From Lactiplantibacillus songbeiensis (GTDB lineage: Bacteria > Bacillota > Bacilli > Lactobacillales > Lactobacillaceae), in the NCBI RefSeq assembly GCF_005405125.1, contig NZ_BJDL01000033.1, forward strand, positions 1 to 43,373: 43,373 nt of DNA, given 5' to 3'. Shown here piece by piece: positions 24,458 to 31,697 of this stretch (positions are counted from its first letter, which is position 1; each line of letters opens with the position of its first letter). The notes below the pieces were generated by a model. The model was given only the letters and a program-made list of their open reading frames with translations. It was not told where the DNA came from and searched no databases. The translations under genes were made by a program, and so were the position numbers.

Positions 24458-24722
24458 TTACTTTTTAGGAGTGGTGTCGGGGTTTATCGGGATACGTAGG
24501 TCTAAATCATTACTTTGTCCAATATTGAACTCAGGATAATTCGATTACTCAAATAAAAATCATCGACAACTTTCATTTTATATTTAGATGAGTATCCGAT
24601 TCTATATTGAAAATAGGCTAATAATGATGATGCTTGGATGAACGTGTCAAAATAATATAAAAATGGAACTTGAGTTATATCACGTAATTACAGTTAGAAA
24701 GCCTGATCAGGTGACTATTTAC
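24458..24722 (-). pseudogene. decayed minus-strand gene fragment, unidentified
   Basis: On the minus strand two frames join into a protein-like sequence. The first runs from about 24722 (..YVITQVPFLYYFDTFIQASS.. through AYFQYRIGYSSKYKMKVVDDF, open to a stop at 24502). After a frame change near 24545-24556 comes YPEFNIGQSNDLDLRIPINP with a stop at 24458. The composition is natural for a protein, but there is no start codon or ribosome binding site. It seems to be the 3' remnant of a gene whose family I do not recognise. Confidence 0.4.
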
Positions 24723-24769
24723 TTATAGATTACGAGCTTGTAGTGGGCTATCCAATGAAAGACGGAGGT

Positions 24770-24907
24770 ATGGCGCGTATAATGATGATATTGGATAATC
24801 TGTTTTATTTGTCCCAACAAGCATGGTGGCAAACGCTCAAAGATATTTTTACGTTATTGGCAGGCTTAGTAGCATTAGTGACACTGGTGTTAAACACTAA
24901 AGGCTAG
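24770..24907 (+). CDS. small hydrophobic peptide, holin-like or type I toxin-like
   Basis: A 45-codon frame with a single C-terminal membrane helix (TLKDIFTLLAGLVALVTLVL) and a short polar end (NTKG). GGAGG lies 1 nt before the ATG at 24770, which is too close, and 13 nt before the in-frame ATG at 24782, so the exact start is unclear. Size and topology fit the small holin-like or Fst/TxpA-like toxins of lactobacilli, but homology is unproven. The preceding stretch 24434-24769 otherwise holds only the decayed minus-strand gene. Confidence 0.4.
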   Translation: MARIMMILDNLFYLSQQAWWQTLKDIFTLLAGLVALVTLVLNTKG

Positions 24908-24923
24908 ACGTTTAAATAATACG

Positions 24924-25289
24924 ATGAGTGTTGTTGATTTCTATAATCAAGATGTTCGTCAGTGTTTAATTCGAACTTTCAAGGGTTATAAGATACTGTT
25001 ACATCAACAAGCAGATATTCATCAAGGTGAGAAAAACGCTTTGGCAGAATTGGCAGATGTACCGGAAGCTGTTCATTGTTTAGATGAATTAGGGCTATAC
25101 TTGATTCATTCGGTTGATAAACCGCTAGTTTTAACCGTTATTTCTAGTGAGGCTAGCCGTTTCTTAGAAGATGAAGATATTTTTGAAATTGTTGATTTAT
25201 TGGTAGCGACTTCTAGTTCGATTGGCATCAGAAGCTTATATCGGGATTTAAAAATGGAGCGTGATTTGCATGCAAGATTCAATAACTAA
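24924..25289 (+). CDS. hypothetical protein, 121 residues
   Basis: A cytosolic, mainly helical, slightly acidic protein (SVVDFYNQDVRQCLIRTFKG.., LDELGLYLIHSVDKPLVLTV, DIFEIVDLLVATSSSIGIRS). No signal peptide, cysteine motif or known fold is recognised. The upstream ribosome binding site is poor. The start of the next gene (25270) overlaps its 3' end by 20 bp, indicating a coupled pair. Location next to a toxin-antitoxin locus suggests plasmid- or island-derived DNA. Confidence 0.6.
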   Translation: MSVVDFYNQDVRQCLIRTFKGYKILLHQQADIHQGEKNALAELADVPEAVHCLDELGLYLIHSVDKPLVLTVISSEASRFLEDEDIFEIVDLLVATSSSIGIRSLYRDLKMERDLHARFNN

Positions 25290-25506
25290 ACAGGCCTCGC
25301 AACATCAATCAACTGAAGATAAAAGGACGCCGTCAATTGACGAAGAATCATTGGCTGCGGTCAATCGGATGCGTCGTGAACTCAGACAGCCGCCGTTACG
25401 GATGGCTAAATATTTGGAACTAATCCGAACACCAGATCAACGAATGGCGCGGATGTTGGCGCGACCACATTATCGTTTTCATTGGTGGCAGCGACTGTTT
25501 GGATGA
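25270..25506 (+). CDS. hypothetical basic protein, 78 residues
   Basis: A small Arg-rich protein (NRMRRELRQPPLRMAKYLEL.., RMARMLARPHYRFHWWQRLF) with a polar N-terminus. The ATG at 25270 is chosen over the GTG at 25261 because GGAG (about 25255-25258) is then about 11 nt away instead of 2. It overlaps the end of the preceding gene. The basic, aromatic tail suggests nucleic-acid or membrane contact. No family is recognised. It stops 17 nt before the -35 element of the type III antitoxin promoter. Confidence 0.55.
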   Translation: MQDSITKQASQHQSTEDKRTPSIDEESLAAVNRMRRELRQPPLRMAKYLELIRTPDQRMARMLARPHYRFHWWQRLFG

Positions 25507-25522
25507 GTGTGAGGCGTTAGCC

Positions 25523-25551
25523 TTGTAGTTTGTTAAATAACCCAGTATAAT
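25523..25551 (+). promoter_or_regulatory. promoter of the type III antitoxin RNA
   Basis: TTGTAG (25523-25528), exactly 17 bp, TATAAT (25546-25551). The predicted start, about 25558, falls at the first antitoxin repeat. Confidence 0.85.
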
Positions 25552-25558
25552 TCAAAAT

Positions 25559-25663
25559 GAAATAAGAGATTCGCTGCTATAAGTGCGACCGATAAAATAA
25601 GAGATTCGCTGCTATAAGTGCGACCGATAAAATAGGAGATTCGCTGCCAAAAGTGCGACCGAT
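25559..25663 (+). repeat. three 35-bp tandem repeats of the antitoxin
   Basis: Units 25559-25593, 25594-25628 and 25629-25663. Units 1 and 2 are identical except for the first base. Unit 3 has three changes (AAGAG to AGGAG, and CTATAAG to CCAAAAG in the presumed loop), while the pairing TCGC and GCGA blocks are unchanged. Confidence 0.97.
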
Positions 25664-25666
25664 ATT

Positions 25667-25702
25667 AGCGGGGGTGACAACATGGTCATCTGCCGCTTTT
25701 TT
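25667..25702 (+). terminator. terminator between antitoxin RNA and toxin gene
   Basis: AGCGG..TGAC-AACATG-GTCA..CCGCT followed by six T. Its position between repeats and toxin gene is diagnostic of type III loci, where partial read-through sets the RNA:toxin ratio. Confidence 0.88.
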
Positions 25703-25718
25703 CGTTAAGGGGGATAAC

Positions 25719-26204
25719 GTGGAGTTAGGGTATGTTGATGAGGGGTATGTTAATTATTTACGTCAAGCTGACCACCGGGTATTGATGAATAAGCATCAGC
25801 GTCCTTATCTTGGGGCAGTCTTACAAGTAGCGGGGGGACTGTACTTTGCGCCACTGGAAACGGCCAAGTCAGGTAAACGAGTGAGTAATCAAATTTCAGT
25901 TAAAGTTTGGGATGAACAGGGAGAACAGGATCAACCGATTAGTTATATCTTGCTGAATGACATGATACCGATTGATTTAGTATATTGGCATCCCATCAAG
26001 ATGGATCAATTGCGGTTAACTCAACCGGTTCGTTATCGGATGTTGTTGAAAGAACAGCATTTTATGCGGAAACATGTCGCACAAATCATGAATAAAGCGG
26101 AGCGAGTCTATAGAAATCGCACTCAAAAGAAAATTCCATTCATCAATCAGATGTGCTTGGATTTTAAGTTACTTGAACGTGCAGCAAAAAAATATCAGGA
26201 TTAA
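25719..26204 (+). CDS. toxN: type III toxin, ToxN/AbiQ-family endoribonuclease
   Basis: A sequence-specific endoRNase that arrests growth when freed from its RNA antitoxin; relatives act in phage abortive infection. Starting from GTG 25719 (AAGGGGGA 5-6 nt upstream) it has 161 residues, close to the usual 165-200. Family features are visible: the N-terminal YVDEGYVNYLRQADHRV, RPYLGAVLQVAGGLYFAPL (residues 28-46), the active-site-like LETAK (46-50) where many members have L-[ST]-S-P-K, LLNDMIPID (78-86), YRMLLKEQHFMRKH..IMNKAERVY, and the C-terminal CLDFKLLERAAKKY (from Cys146). The frame is open from 25653, but that part overlaps the terminator. The Ser-to-Thr change at the presumed catalytic position is worth checking. 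Confidence 0.9.
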   Translation: MELGYVDEGYVNYLRQADHRVLMNKHQRPYLGAVLQVAGGLYFAPLETAKSGKRVSNQISVKVWDEQGEQDQPISYILLNDMIPIDLVYWHPIKMDQLRLTQPVRYRMLLKEQHFMRKHVAQIMNKAERVYRNRTQKKIPFINQMCLDFKLLERAAKKYQD

Positions 26205-26207
26205 ATA

Positions 26208-26498
26208 ATGGCTAAGAACATTGTTGATCTTTCATCAATTGATAGTAAGTCTTATCACCAGTTAGTACTGACTGCTAAGGCTGAGGCTAATATTGATGAA
26301 GTATCTAATAAATTGGAATTTCAAACCATGGGAATTCAATCAGGTACGATTGATGACTAGCAGTTAATTGGTATATTTGCTAATTCAATTAAAACCTACT
26401 GTATGGCCAATGCCATGGCTTTTGAGCGTTGCAAACAAAGTAGAGATTATGTTCAACTAGAGCGACTAATTCAAGAATGGGGTTATAAGGATGAGTAA
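26208..26498 (+). pseudogene. 96-codon gene interrupted by one in-frame amber codon
   Basis: MAKNIVDLSSIDSKSYHQLV.. reads to a TAG at 26358-26360 and continues in the same frame (QLIGIFANSIKTYCMANAMA.., RDYVQLERLIQEWGYKDE) to TAA at 26496-26498. The rest of the frame has no other stop, and the start lies 4 nt after the toxin stop. The stop therefore looks like a recent nonsense mutation. If read as is, a 50-residue peptide is made. Family not recognised; the composition is helical and cytosolic. Confidence 0.6.
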
Positions 26499-26673
26499 AA
26501 TTACTGGAATTTCTGATGCTGAAATCGATCGAATCTTCCAAGAACATGTAGATTGGGGCGGCGTGCACATGACGAAGGAAAAAGTAAACAAAGCGTTACA
26601 TGCCGCTTGGGAGAAGAAGCGTTTAGCAGAAGCCACCGCCCAAGCTAACGACAATCAAAAACCAAGCAAGTAA
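26491..26673 (+). CDS. small hypothetical protein, 60 residues
   Basis: A helical, charged protein (GISDAEIDRIFQEHVDWGGV.., KEKVNKALHAAWEKKRLAEA) whose ATG overlaps the end of the preceding interrupted frame by 8 nt. A weak ATAAGG lies upstream. No known family is recognised. It is the last gene of the accessory stretch before yebC. Confidence 0.55.
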   Translation: MSKITGISDAEIDRIFQEHVDWGGVHMTKEKVNKALHAAWEKKRLAEATAQANDNQKPSK

Positions 26674-26732
26674 GCCTAGTTTCATTTCAACGTAATCGCA
26701 CTAAGAATTCCGCCTGTTCACGGTTCCAAACC

Positions 26733-26761
26733 TTGAATTTAGCCGGTTTATTTGTTAAACT
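26733..26761 (+). promoter_or_regulatory. putative yebC promoter
   Basis: TTGAAT (26733-26738), 17 bp, TAAACT (26756-26761), about 55 nt before the yebC ATG. A short palindrome ATGTTTAAACAT follows around 26770-26781. Confidence 0.5.
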
Positions 26762-26815
26762 ACTAACCGTATGTTTAAACATAAATCGAATAAATAAAAG
26801 AAAAGAGGAGTCACA

Positions 26816-27547
26816 ATGTCAGGACATTCAAAATGGCATAACATTCAAGGGCGTAAAAACGCTCAAGATGCTAAACGTGGGAAGATTTTCCAAAAAATCT
26901 CTCGTGAACTTTATATGGCTGTAAAAGCCGGGGGTCCTGATCCAGATTCTAACTCGAATTTGCGGTTGATCATGGATAAGGCCAAAGCTGCCAACATGCC
27001 TAAAGATAACATCAAACGGGCAGTTGATAAAGGTAGTGGCTCCGGTGCGGCGAACTACGAAGAAGTTGTCTACGAAGGCTACGGCCCTGGTGGTATTGCG
27101 GTGTTAGTTCACGCTTTGACGGATAACAAGAACCGGACCGCAGCTGCGGTTCGTTCAGCGTTCACCCATCATGGTGGGGCCTTAGCTGCAACCGGTGCGG
27201 TTAGTTACATGTTTGATCGGAAGGGTTACATCGTCATCGAACGTGCTGATCTTGACACGGATGAAGATACGATGTTAATGGATGTTTTAGATGCTGGTGG
27301 CGATGATTTACAATCTAGCGACGAAGCCTTTGAAATTTACACTGACCCTAAACAATTAGCAGAAGTTCGGGATGCGTTACAAGAAAAAGGGTATACTTTA
27401 GCAACTGCTGAATTAACCATGATTCCTGAAAACTTAACCGATGTTCCTGCTGATAAAGTTGAAAAGTTACAACACATGCTTGAAGAACTCGAAGATAACG
27501 ACGACGTATCAGATGTCTACGAAGCCGCTAACTTCCCAGAAGACTAG
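26816..27547 (+). CDS. yebC: YebC/PmpR-family protein (transcription/translation factor)
   Basis: A 243-residue cytosolic protein starting with the invariant [20 protein letters not shown] block, followed by the three-domain YebC fold ([35 protein letters not shown].., [10 protein letters not shown]). The family was long annotated as a DNA-binding regulator (PmpR). More recent work assigns YebC-type proteins to easing ribosome stalling at proline-rich sequences; which role applies here cannot be read from sequence. AAGAGGAG supports the ATG. It marks the return to conserved core DNA. Confidence 0.97.
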   Translation: MSGHSKWHNIQGRKNAQDAKRGKIFQKISRELYMAVKAGGPDPDSNSNLRLIMDKAKAANMPKDNIKRAVDKGSGSGAANYEEVVYEGYGPGGIAVLVHALTDNKNRTAAAVRSAFTHHGGALAATGAVSYMFDRKGYIVIERADLDTDEDTMLMDVLDAGGDDLQSSDEAFEIYTDPKQLAEVRDALQEKGYTLATAELTMIPENLTDVPADKVEKLQHMLEELEDNDDVSDVYEAANFPED

Positions 27548-27559
27548 CAAGCTGACATT

Positions 27560-27605
27560 AGCGACTAAGTCATTCCCAATTGGTGAGTGGCCTAGCCGCT
27601 TTTTG
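27560..27605 (+). terminator. yebC terminator
   Basis: AGCGACTA..CATTCCC-AATT-GGTGAGTG..TAGCCGCT long imperfect stem followed by TTTTTG. Confidence 0.65.
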
Positions 27606-27690
27606 TTTACCCAAAATGGGTTCTAACTGGTTTATTGGCAAGCAGTTTGCTAAAATTAAGCTATTGAGGACTTGAAGGGACGAAAATTTC

Positions 27691-28611
27691 ATGAATAAAG
27701 TAACCGTATTAGGTAGTTTAAATGTTGATACGATTTTGCGGTTTAAACGGTTTCCAAAACCAGGTGAGACCTTGCCACTAACTGGCAAAAGTATTGCTGG
27801 CGGTGGCAAGGGTGCCAACCAAGCCATTGCCGCTGCGCGTGCGGGCGCCCAGACGACCTTTATCGGTAAGGTTGGTCAAGATCAAGAAGGTAACTTTATG
27901 GTCAAACAACTGACTGATAGCGGCGTTGATGATCAGTACGTTGCCCATAGTGATCAGGCGGCCACGGGTTCGGCGTTCATTCTGCTGGATAGCAGTAGTG
28001 AGAACCGGATTCTGATTGATGGCGGGACTAATCAGCAGGTGACCGCAGCCGATGTTGATGCTGCAAAGCCAGCGATTGCGGCTAGCGACTTTTTGATTGC
28101 CCAATTTGAAACACCATTAGCGGCGACTGAACATGGTTTTGAATTAGCCAAGGCTGCGGGTACAGCAACTATCTTAAATCCAGCGCCAGCGACCATGGCG
28201 GTACCAGCGAGCTTGTTAGCCTTAACCGACCTAATCGCCCCAAATGAAACGGAGACCGAAACGTTGACTGGGGTGCATATTACGGATGAGCGCTCGATGA
28301 TTAAAGCGGCCACTAACTTGCAACAACAAGGCGTGGCCAACGTGATTATCACCGTCGGCAGTCACGGCGCGTTTTGGATGCGGGGGACGGCACATGGTTT
28401 TGTTCCCGCCTACAAAGTGAATGCCGTGGATACGACGGCAGCTGGCGATACCTTTATCGGTGCGTTGAGTTCAGTCTTACAGTCCGACTTTAGTAATTTA
28501 GCGGCGGCGGTGCGGTTTGCTAACCGGGCCTCGTCACTAGCTGTACAACAATTAGGGGCGCAACCATCAATTCCCACGAAAGCTGAGATTCAAGCAGCCG
28601 AACGCGCTTAG
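27691..28611 (+). CDS. rbsK: ribokinase-family sugar kinase
   Basis: Phosphorylates ribose (or a related pentose or nucleoside) at O5 with ATP. The 306-residue PfkB-fold protein starts VTVLGSLNVDTI. It has the ribokinase GGGKGANQAIAAARAGA motif (about 37-53), the NPAPA block and the C-terminal anion-hole/catalytic signature DTTAAGDTFIGAL (Asp of the GD motif). The order of motifs matches ribokinase better than other PfkB members. No ribose transporter or rbsD is nearby, so it may serve nucleoside salvage. Confidence 0.9.
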   Translation: MNKVTVLGSLNVDTILRFKRFPKPGETLPLTGKSIAGGGKGANQAIAAARAGAQTTFIGKVGQDQEGNFMVKQLTDSGVDDQYVAHSDQAATGSAFILLDSSSENRILIDGGTNQQVTAADVDAAKPAIAASDFLIAQFETPLAATEHGFELAKAAGTATILNPAPATMAVPASLLALTDLIAPNETETETLTGVHITDERSMIKAATNLQQQGVANVIITVGSHGAFWMRGTAHGFVPAYKVNAVDTTAAGDTFIGALSSVLQSDFSNLAAAVRFANRASSLAVQQLGAQPSIPTKAEIQAAERA

Positions 28612-28636
28612 GACGTAAATTTAAATAAAAACTGTG

Positions 28637-28678
28637 AACGAGTGAGTTAAATTAATTTTTAACTTGCTCGTTTTTTTT
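28637..28678 (+). terminator. rbsK terminator
   Basis: AACGAGTGAGTTAAA pairs with TTTAACTTGCTCGTT (two wobbles), then eight T. Confidence 0.88.
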
Positions 28679-28728
28679 AATTGGAAAAACCGGGTTTTAC
28701 GGAGTTGGTAGTGAAAGGAGCGAGTTAA

Positions 28729-29709
28729 GTGTCAGTTGAAGTCCAGTTAAGTACCATCATTCAGGCCGCAGTCGATCAGCAGGCCAGTGATATTTATTGG
28801 TTGCCGACCGCGGAAGCCTATCAAGTTTTAATTCAAGCTACTGGTCAATTGACAACGCTAATGACTTTGGAAGTCGACCGCGGCCAGCAGTTGATTAATC
28901 ATATTAAGTATCGGAGCAATATGGCCATCAGTGACCATCGCCGCCCACAACTTGGCGCGATGACGATGACCGTTTCGCAAGCGGTACTCAACATGCGGAT
29001 CTCAACCGTGGGTGATTTTTTAGGTCGGGAGTCCTTAGTCTTACGATTGCTCTATCCGGATAGCCCGGCGAATTTACAGTATTTAGTGCCAACCCAACGC
29101 GTCACGTTACAGCGACAATTGCAGCAAAGTGGGTTAATTATTTTTTCGGGACCAATGGGGTCAGGGAAGACCACGACCATGTATGATTTAGTTCGCGAAT
29201 ATGGCGGACAAAAAGTGGTGATGACGATTGAGGATCCCGTTGAAATCTACGAGCCCCAATTTTTACAGTTACAAGTGAATCCCGCGGCCCAAATGGCGTA
29301 TGCGGATTTATTGAAAGTCGGGTTACGGCATCACCCGGAAGTCTTTATCATTGGTGAAATTCGGGACGCAGAGACCGCTCAGATTGCGGTTCAAGCTGCT
29401 TTGAGTGGACATTTAGTGTTGAGCACTTTGCATGCGCGGGGTGTCTACGGGGTATTACCACGGTTAGAACAATTAGGTGTTGATCGGGGCACCTTATTGC
29501 AGGCACTAGCGACGGTCACGTATCAGCGGTTGTTACCATTAACAGATGGGACGCAAGCGACGATATTTGATATTGTGACGGATTCGACGCAATTGTCGAT
29601 GGCCGAAACTGGTCAATTAATGACCGCGGAATGGAGGCGATTAATTGAAGCACAAGTCACAAGCGGCCACCTCGACACGACCGTGGCCCAACAGCTTACG
29701 GGGGACTAA
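28729..29709 (+). CDS. comGA: competence pseudopilus assembly ATPase
   Basis: Traffic ATPase of the PilB/GspE family that powers the DNA-uptake pseudopilus from the cytoplasmic face. Walker A GPMGSGKTT is at residues 141-149, the Asp box and Walker B region at VFIIGEIRDAETA (about 203-215), followed by the His box (LSTLHARG). The length is 326. GTG is the start (AAAGGAG 8 nt upstream). It opens the seven-gene comG operon: all seven genes overlap or nearly touch and end before the YtxK-type methyltransferase. No clear sigma-A promoter is seen in the 50 nt upstream, in keeping with control by a dedicated competence factor. Confidence 0.95.
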   Translation: MSVEVQLSTIIQAAVDQQASDIYWLPTAEAYQVLIQATGQLTTLMTLEVDRGQQLINHIKYRSNMAISDHRRPQLGAMTMTVSQAVLNMRISTVGDFLGRESLVLRLLYPDSPANLQYLVPTQRVTLQRQLQQSGLIIFSGPMGSGKTTTMYDLVREYGGQKVVMTIEDPVEIYEPQFLQLQVNPAAQMAYADLLKVGLRHHPEVFIIGEIRDAETAQIAVQAALSGHLVLSTLHARGVYGVLPRLEQLGVDRGTLLQALATVTYQRLLPLTDGTQATIFDIVTDSTQLSMAETGQLMTAEWRRLIEAQVTSGHLDTTVAQQLTGD

Positions 29710-30694
29710 GCGCTTATCAGTTAAAGTACAAGCAGGGTTATTTGAAACGCTTGCGGATTTAATTACGAATGGGTTTTCCCTGCGCGCCGCGATGAGCTTT
29801 GTCGTGGATGTCCAAGGGCGGCAGTATGCTGGTTTACGGGTGGCAATTACTCAGTTAGAATGCGGTGAAGATTTGGCCACTGCTTTACAGGACTATATTG
29901 CGGTGGATTTATATTACCAGTTATTAATCGCAGAGCAGCATGGTGAATTAGTGTCGACATTAGTTCAAGCAGGGCGATTAATGCGGACAAAAGCTGCACA
30001 GCAGCAACAGATTCGACGATTACTACAATATCCGTTAGTGCTGCTGGCGTTGTTAGTGGGGACCTTGATCGTGGTTAAGACGGCAATTTTACCGAATTTT
30101 GATCAAGCACTCACTGCGCCAGCAAGTGCCCTGTCCTGGCAGCTGATTTTAGGCAGCTTAGCGAGCATTTGCGGGTTAGCGGCACTATTAGTCATTGGTC
30201 AGCTTAAACGGCTACCAGTCCGCGCTCGTTACCAGCAATTAGCCCGCTGGCCATTAGTTGGTCCATTAATTCGGACCTATTGCGGCTATTATCTGGCTTT
30301 AAATGCCGGGATGCTGTTGTCGGGGGGACTGGGATTACGGGCGATTTGTGAAGTGAGTCGGCAGTTTAAAAGTCAATCCTTGTTGCAGCAACAGGGTACG
30401 GCGGTTGAAAAAGCTTTATTAGCTGGCCAATCATTAACCACGATTATTCATGGTGATCGGCTGCTGCCAGATGAATTAGCCGTGTTAGTTGGTAAAGAGA
30501 GTCCACCCGAACAGCTCAGTAAAGAATTGATTTATTTTGCAACGTTGCAATATGACCGGCTTGTCCGGGATTTGAATCGGCTCATCAGCTGGATTCAGCC
30601 ATTAATGTTTATGGTGATTGCCGTTGTAATTGTTGGCACGTATCTGAACATCTTGTTACCGATGTACAACTCAATGGGGGAATTAGGAAAATGA
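29645..30694 (+). CDS. comGB: competence pseudopilus inner-membrane platform protein
   Basis: Polytopic GspF/PilC-type protein, 349 residues, that anchors pseudopilus assembly. The TTG at 29645 is convincing because GGAGG lies 7 nt upstream and no other start follows before the conserved region (LFETLADLITNGFSLRAAM). This makes it overlap comGA by 65 bp. Membrane helices are visible at about 133-153, 167-187 and near the C-terminus (LMFMVIAVVIVGTYLNILLP). Two GspF-like halves are recognisable. Confidence 0.93.
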   Translation: MKHKSQAATSTRPWPNSLRGTKRLSVKVQAGLFETLADLITNGFSLRAAMSFVVDVQGRQYAGLRVAITQLECGEDLATALQDYIAVDLYYQLLIAEQHGELVSTLVQAGRLMRTKAAQQQQIRRLLQYPLVLLALLVGTLIVVKTAILPNFDQALTAPASALSWQLILGSLASICGLAALLVIGQLKRLPVRARYQQLARWPLVGPLIRTYCGYYLALNAGMLLSGGLGLRAICEVSRQFKSQSLLQQQGTAVEKALLAGQSLTTIIHGDRLLPDELAVLVGKESPPEQLSKELIYFATLQYDRLVRDLNRLISWIQPLMFMVIAVVIVGTYLNILLPMYNSMGELGK

Positions 30695-31044
30695 TGACAT
30701 TAAAAAAAGTAATGCGGAAGAGTTTAGCACCACAAAAAGGGTTTACTTTAATCGAAATGGTGATCGTTTTAGCAATCATTGCATTGTTGATGTTGATTAT
30801 TGTACCGAACTTGAATACACAAAGAAAATCTGCACATGAGCGTCAAAGTGCAGCATTGGTCACAGTGGTTCAAAATCAAGCTGAAATGTATATTAATGAT
30901 TTTGATGTGAAAGATCCAAGTGAAGTGACTGTAAAACTGCTCGAAGATAAAGGTTATTTGACTTCAAAACAAGCAAAGCAAGCAAACGATGAAAAAATTC
31001 AAACGGTAAAACCAGACAAAAACAATGCTAAGCCGGCTAGCTAA
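30691..31044 (+). CDS. comGC: major pseudopilin
   Basis: Main subunit of the competence pseudopilus, 117 residues. A type IV prepilin leader with basic residues ends at KG, with the cleavage site in QKGFTLIEMVIVLAIIALL (processing between G and F, Glu at +5), followed by the usual N-terminal helix. The C-terminal part is helical and Lys-rich. The ATG overlaps the comGB stop. Processing would need ComC peptidase, which is not in the window. Confidence 0.93.
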   Translation: MMTLKKVMRKSLAPQKGFTLIEMVIVLAIIALLMLIIVPNLNTQRKSAHERQSAALVTVVQNQAEMYINDFDVKDPSEVTVKLLEDKGYLTSKQAKQANDEKIQTVKPDKNNAKPAS

Positions 31045-31489
31045 ACGTCATCAAGCCTTTACGTTGCTAGAATCAGTCATTGTGTTGACGCTGTTAGGAA
31101 CAATGTTACTGATTGGCATTTATCGATTTCCATCACGCCAACGTCAATTAACAGACGAAAAAATGTTTTGGGAACGATTTAGTACGGTTTGGAATCAAAG
31201 TGTTTTTCTTTCAAGCAGTCAGCGGCAAGCGTATTTTATTCAGTTTGAGCAATACGAAAGACAAATCGTGGTTGATCACGTTGACAAAGTGAGCGGAGAG
31301 AGACGAAGTGTCATCATTCCATTTCCAGAAACGCTAAAATTAGACGTTACTGGAAATAAATCTCTGGTCGTTATTTATCCGAGTGGTCATACGACTGTTA
31401 CGACAATCAAGTTTACCTCTCAAATAAGTGGAAAAACGTCACTAAGCTTTCAATTTGGTTGGGGGGCGTATCGTGTTAAAAAGAACTAA
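31025..31489 (+). CDS. comGD: minor pseudopilin
   Basis: A 154-residue minor pilin with prepilin motif HQAFTLLESVIVLTLL (cleavage between A and F instead of G and F; Glu at +5 present), then a globular domain. It overlaps the 3' end of comGC by 20 bp, so translation is likely coupled. The position in the operon identifies it as ComGD. Confidence 0.88.
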   Translation: MLSRLAKRHQAFTLLESVIVLTLLGTMLLIGIYRFPSRQRQLTDEKMFWERFSTVWNQSVFLSSSQRQAYFIQFEQYERQIVVDHVDKVSGERRSVIIPFPETLKLDVTGNKSLVVIYPSGHTTVTTIKFTSQISGKTSLSFQFGWGAYRVKKN

Positions 31490-31697
31490 TCCGTCCCATG
31501 CCGGTTTTGTTATGGCGGAAACGATGATTTCATTATCGATTTTAACAAGTGTTCTCTTGTTTTGGGGCAATATGGAAGTGATGATGCAACAACATGAACG
31601 TCGACTGGTGAGAACAGTGCACTCGGAAAGAATTCAATATGAAAAGTATCAGCTGAGCGTTCCAGCAGTTAGTCGTAGGCTAAAGTATGTTAAATAG
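31473..31697 (+). CDS. comGE: minor pseudopilin
   Basis: A small protein (74 residues from GTG 31473) with a prepilin-like segment HAGFVMAETMISLSILTSVL (Glu at +5 after F). The frame is open from TTG 31455, but GGGGGGCG lies 5-6 nt before the GTG. It overlaps comGD by 17 bp and comGF by 11 bp. It is shorter than many ComGE proteins, but the operon position is unambiguous. Confidence 0.8.
   Translation: MLKRTNPSHAGFVMAETMISLSILTSVLLFWGNMEVMMQQHERRLVRTVHSERIQYEKYQLSVPAVSRRLKYVK

Larger units (their letters stand above)
25558..25702 (+). ncRNA. toxI: type III antitoxin RNA (ToxI/antiQ-like)
   Basis: Non-coding RNA antitoxin made of three direct repeats of 35 nt, bounded by a consensus promoter and a terminator and lying just upstream of a ToxN/AbiQ-type endoribonuclease gene. 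In known type III systems the toxin cuts its own antitoxin precursor into single repeats, which fold into pseudoknots and trap the toxin in a closed RNA-protein assembly. Each repeat here has a possible core stem (TCGC with GCGA) and an AAAAT junction, similar to the A-rich cleavage sites of ToxN. No open frame of note runs through the repeats, and 35 is not a multiple of three, so they do not encode a peptide repeat. Confidence 0.9.

Noticed and set aside
25559-25663. Tandem 35-bp repeats considered as plasmid iterons or a CRISPR array
   Set aside because: There are no spacers between units and no Rep gene nearby. The promoter, terminator and adjoining ToxN-like gene explain them as a type III antitoxin.
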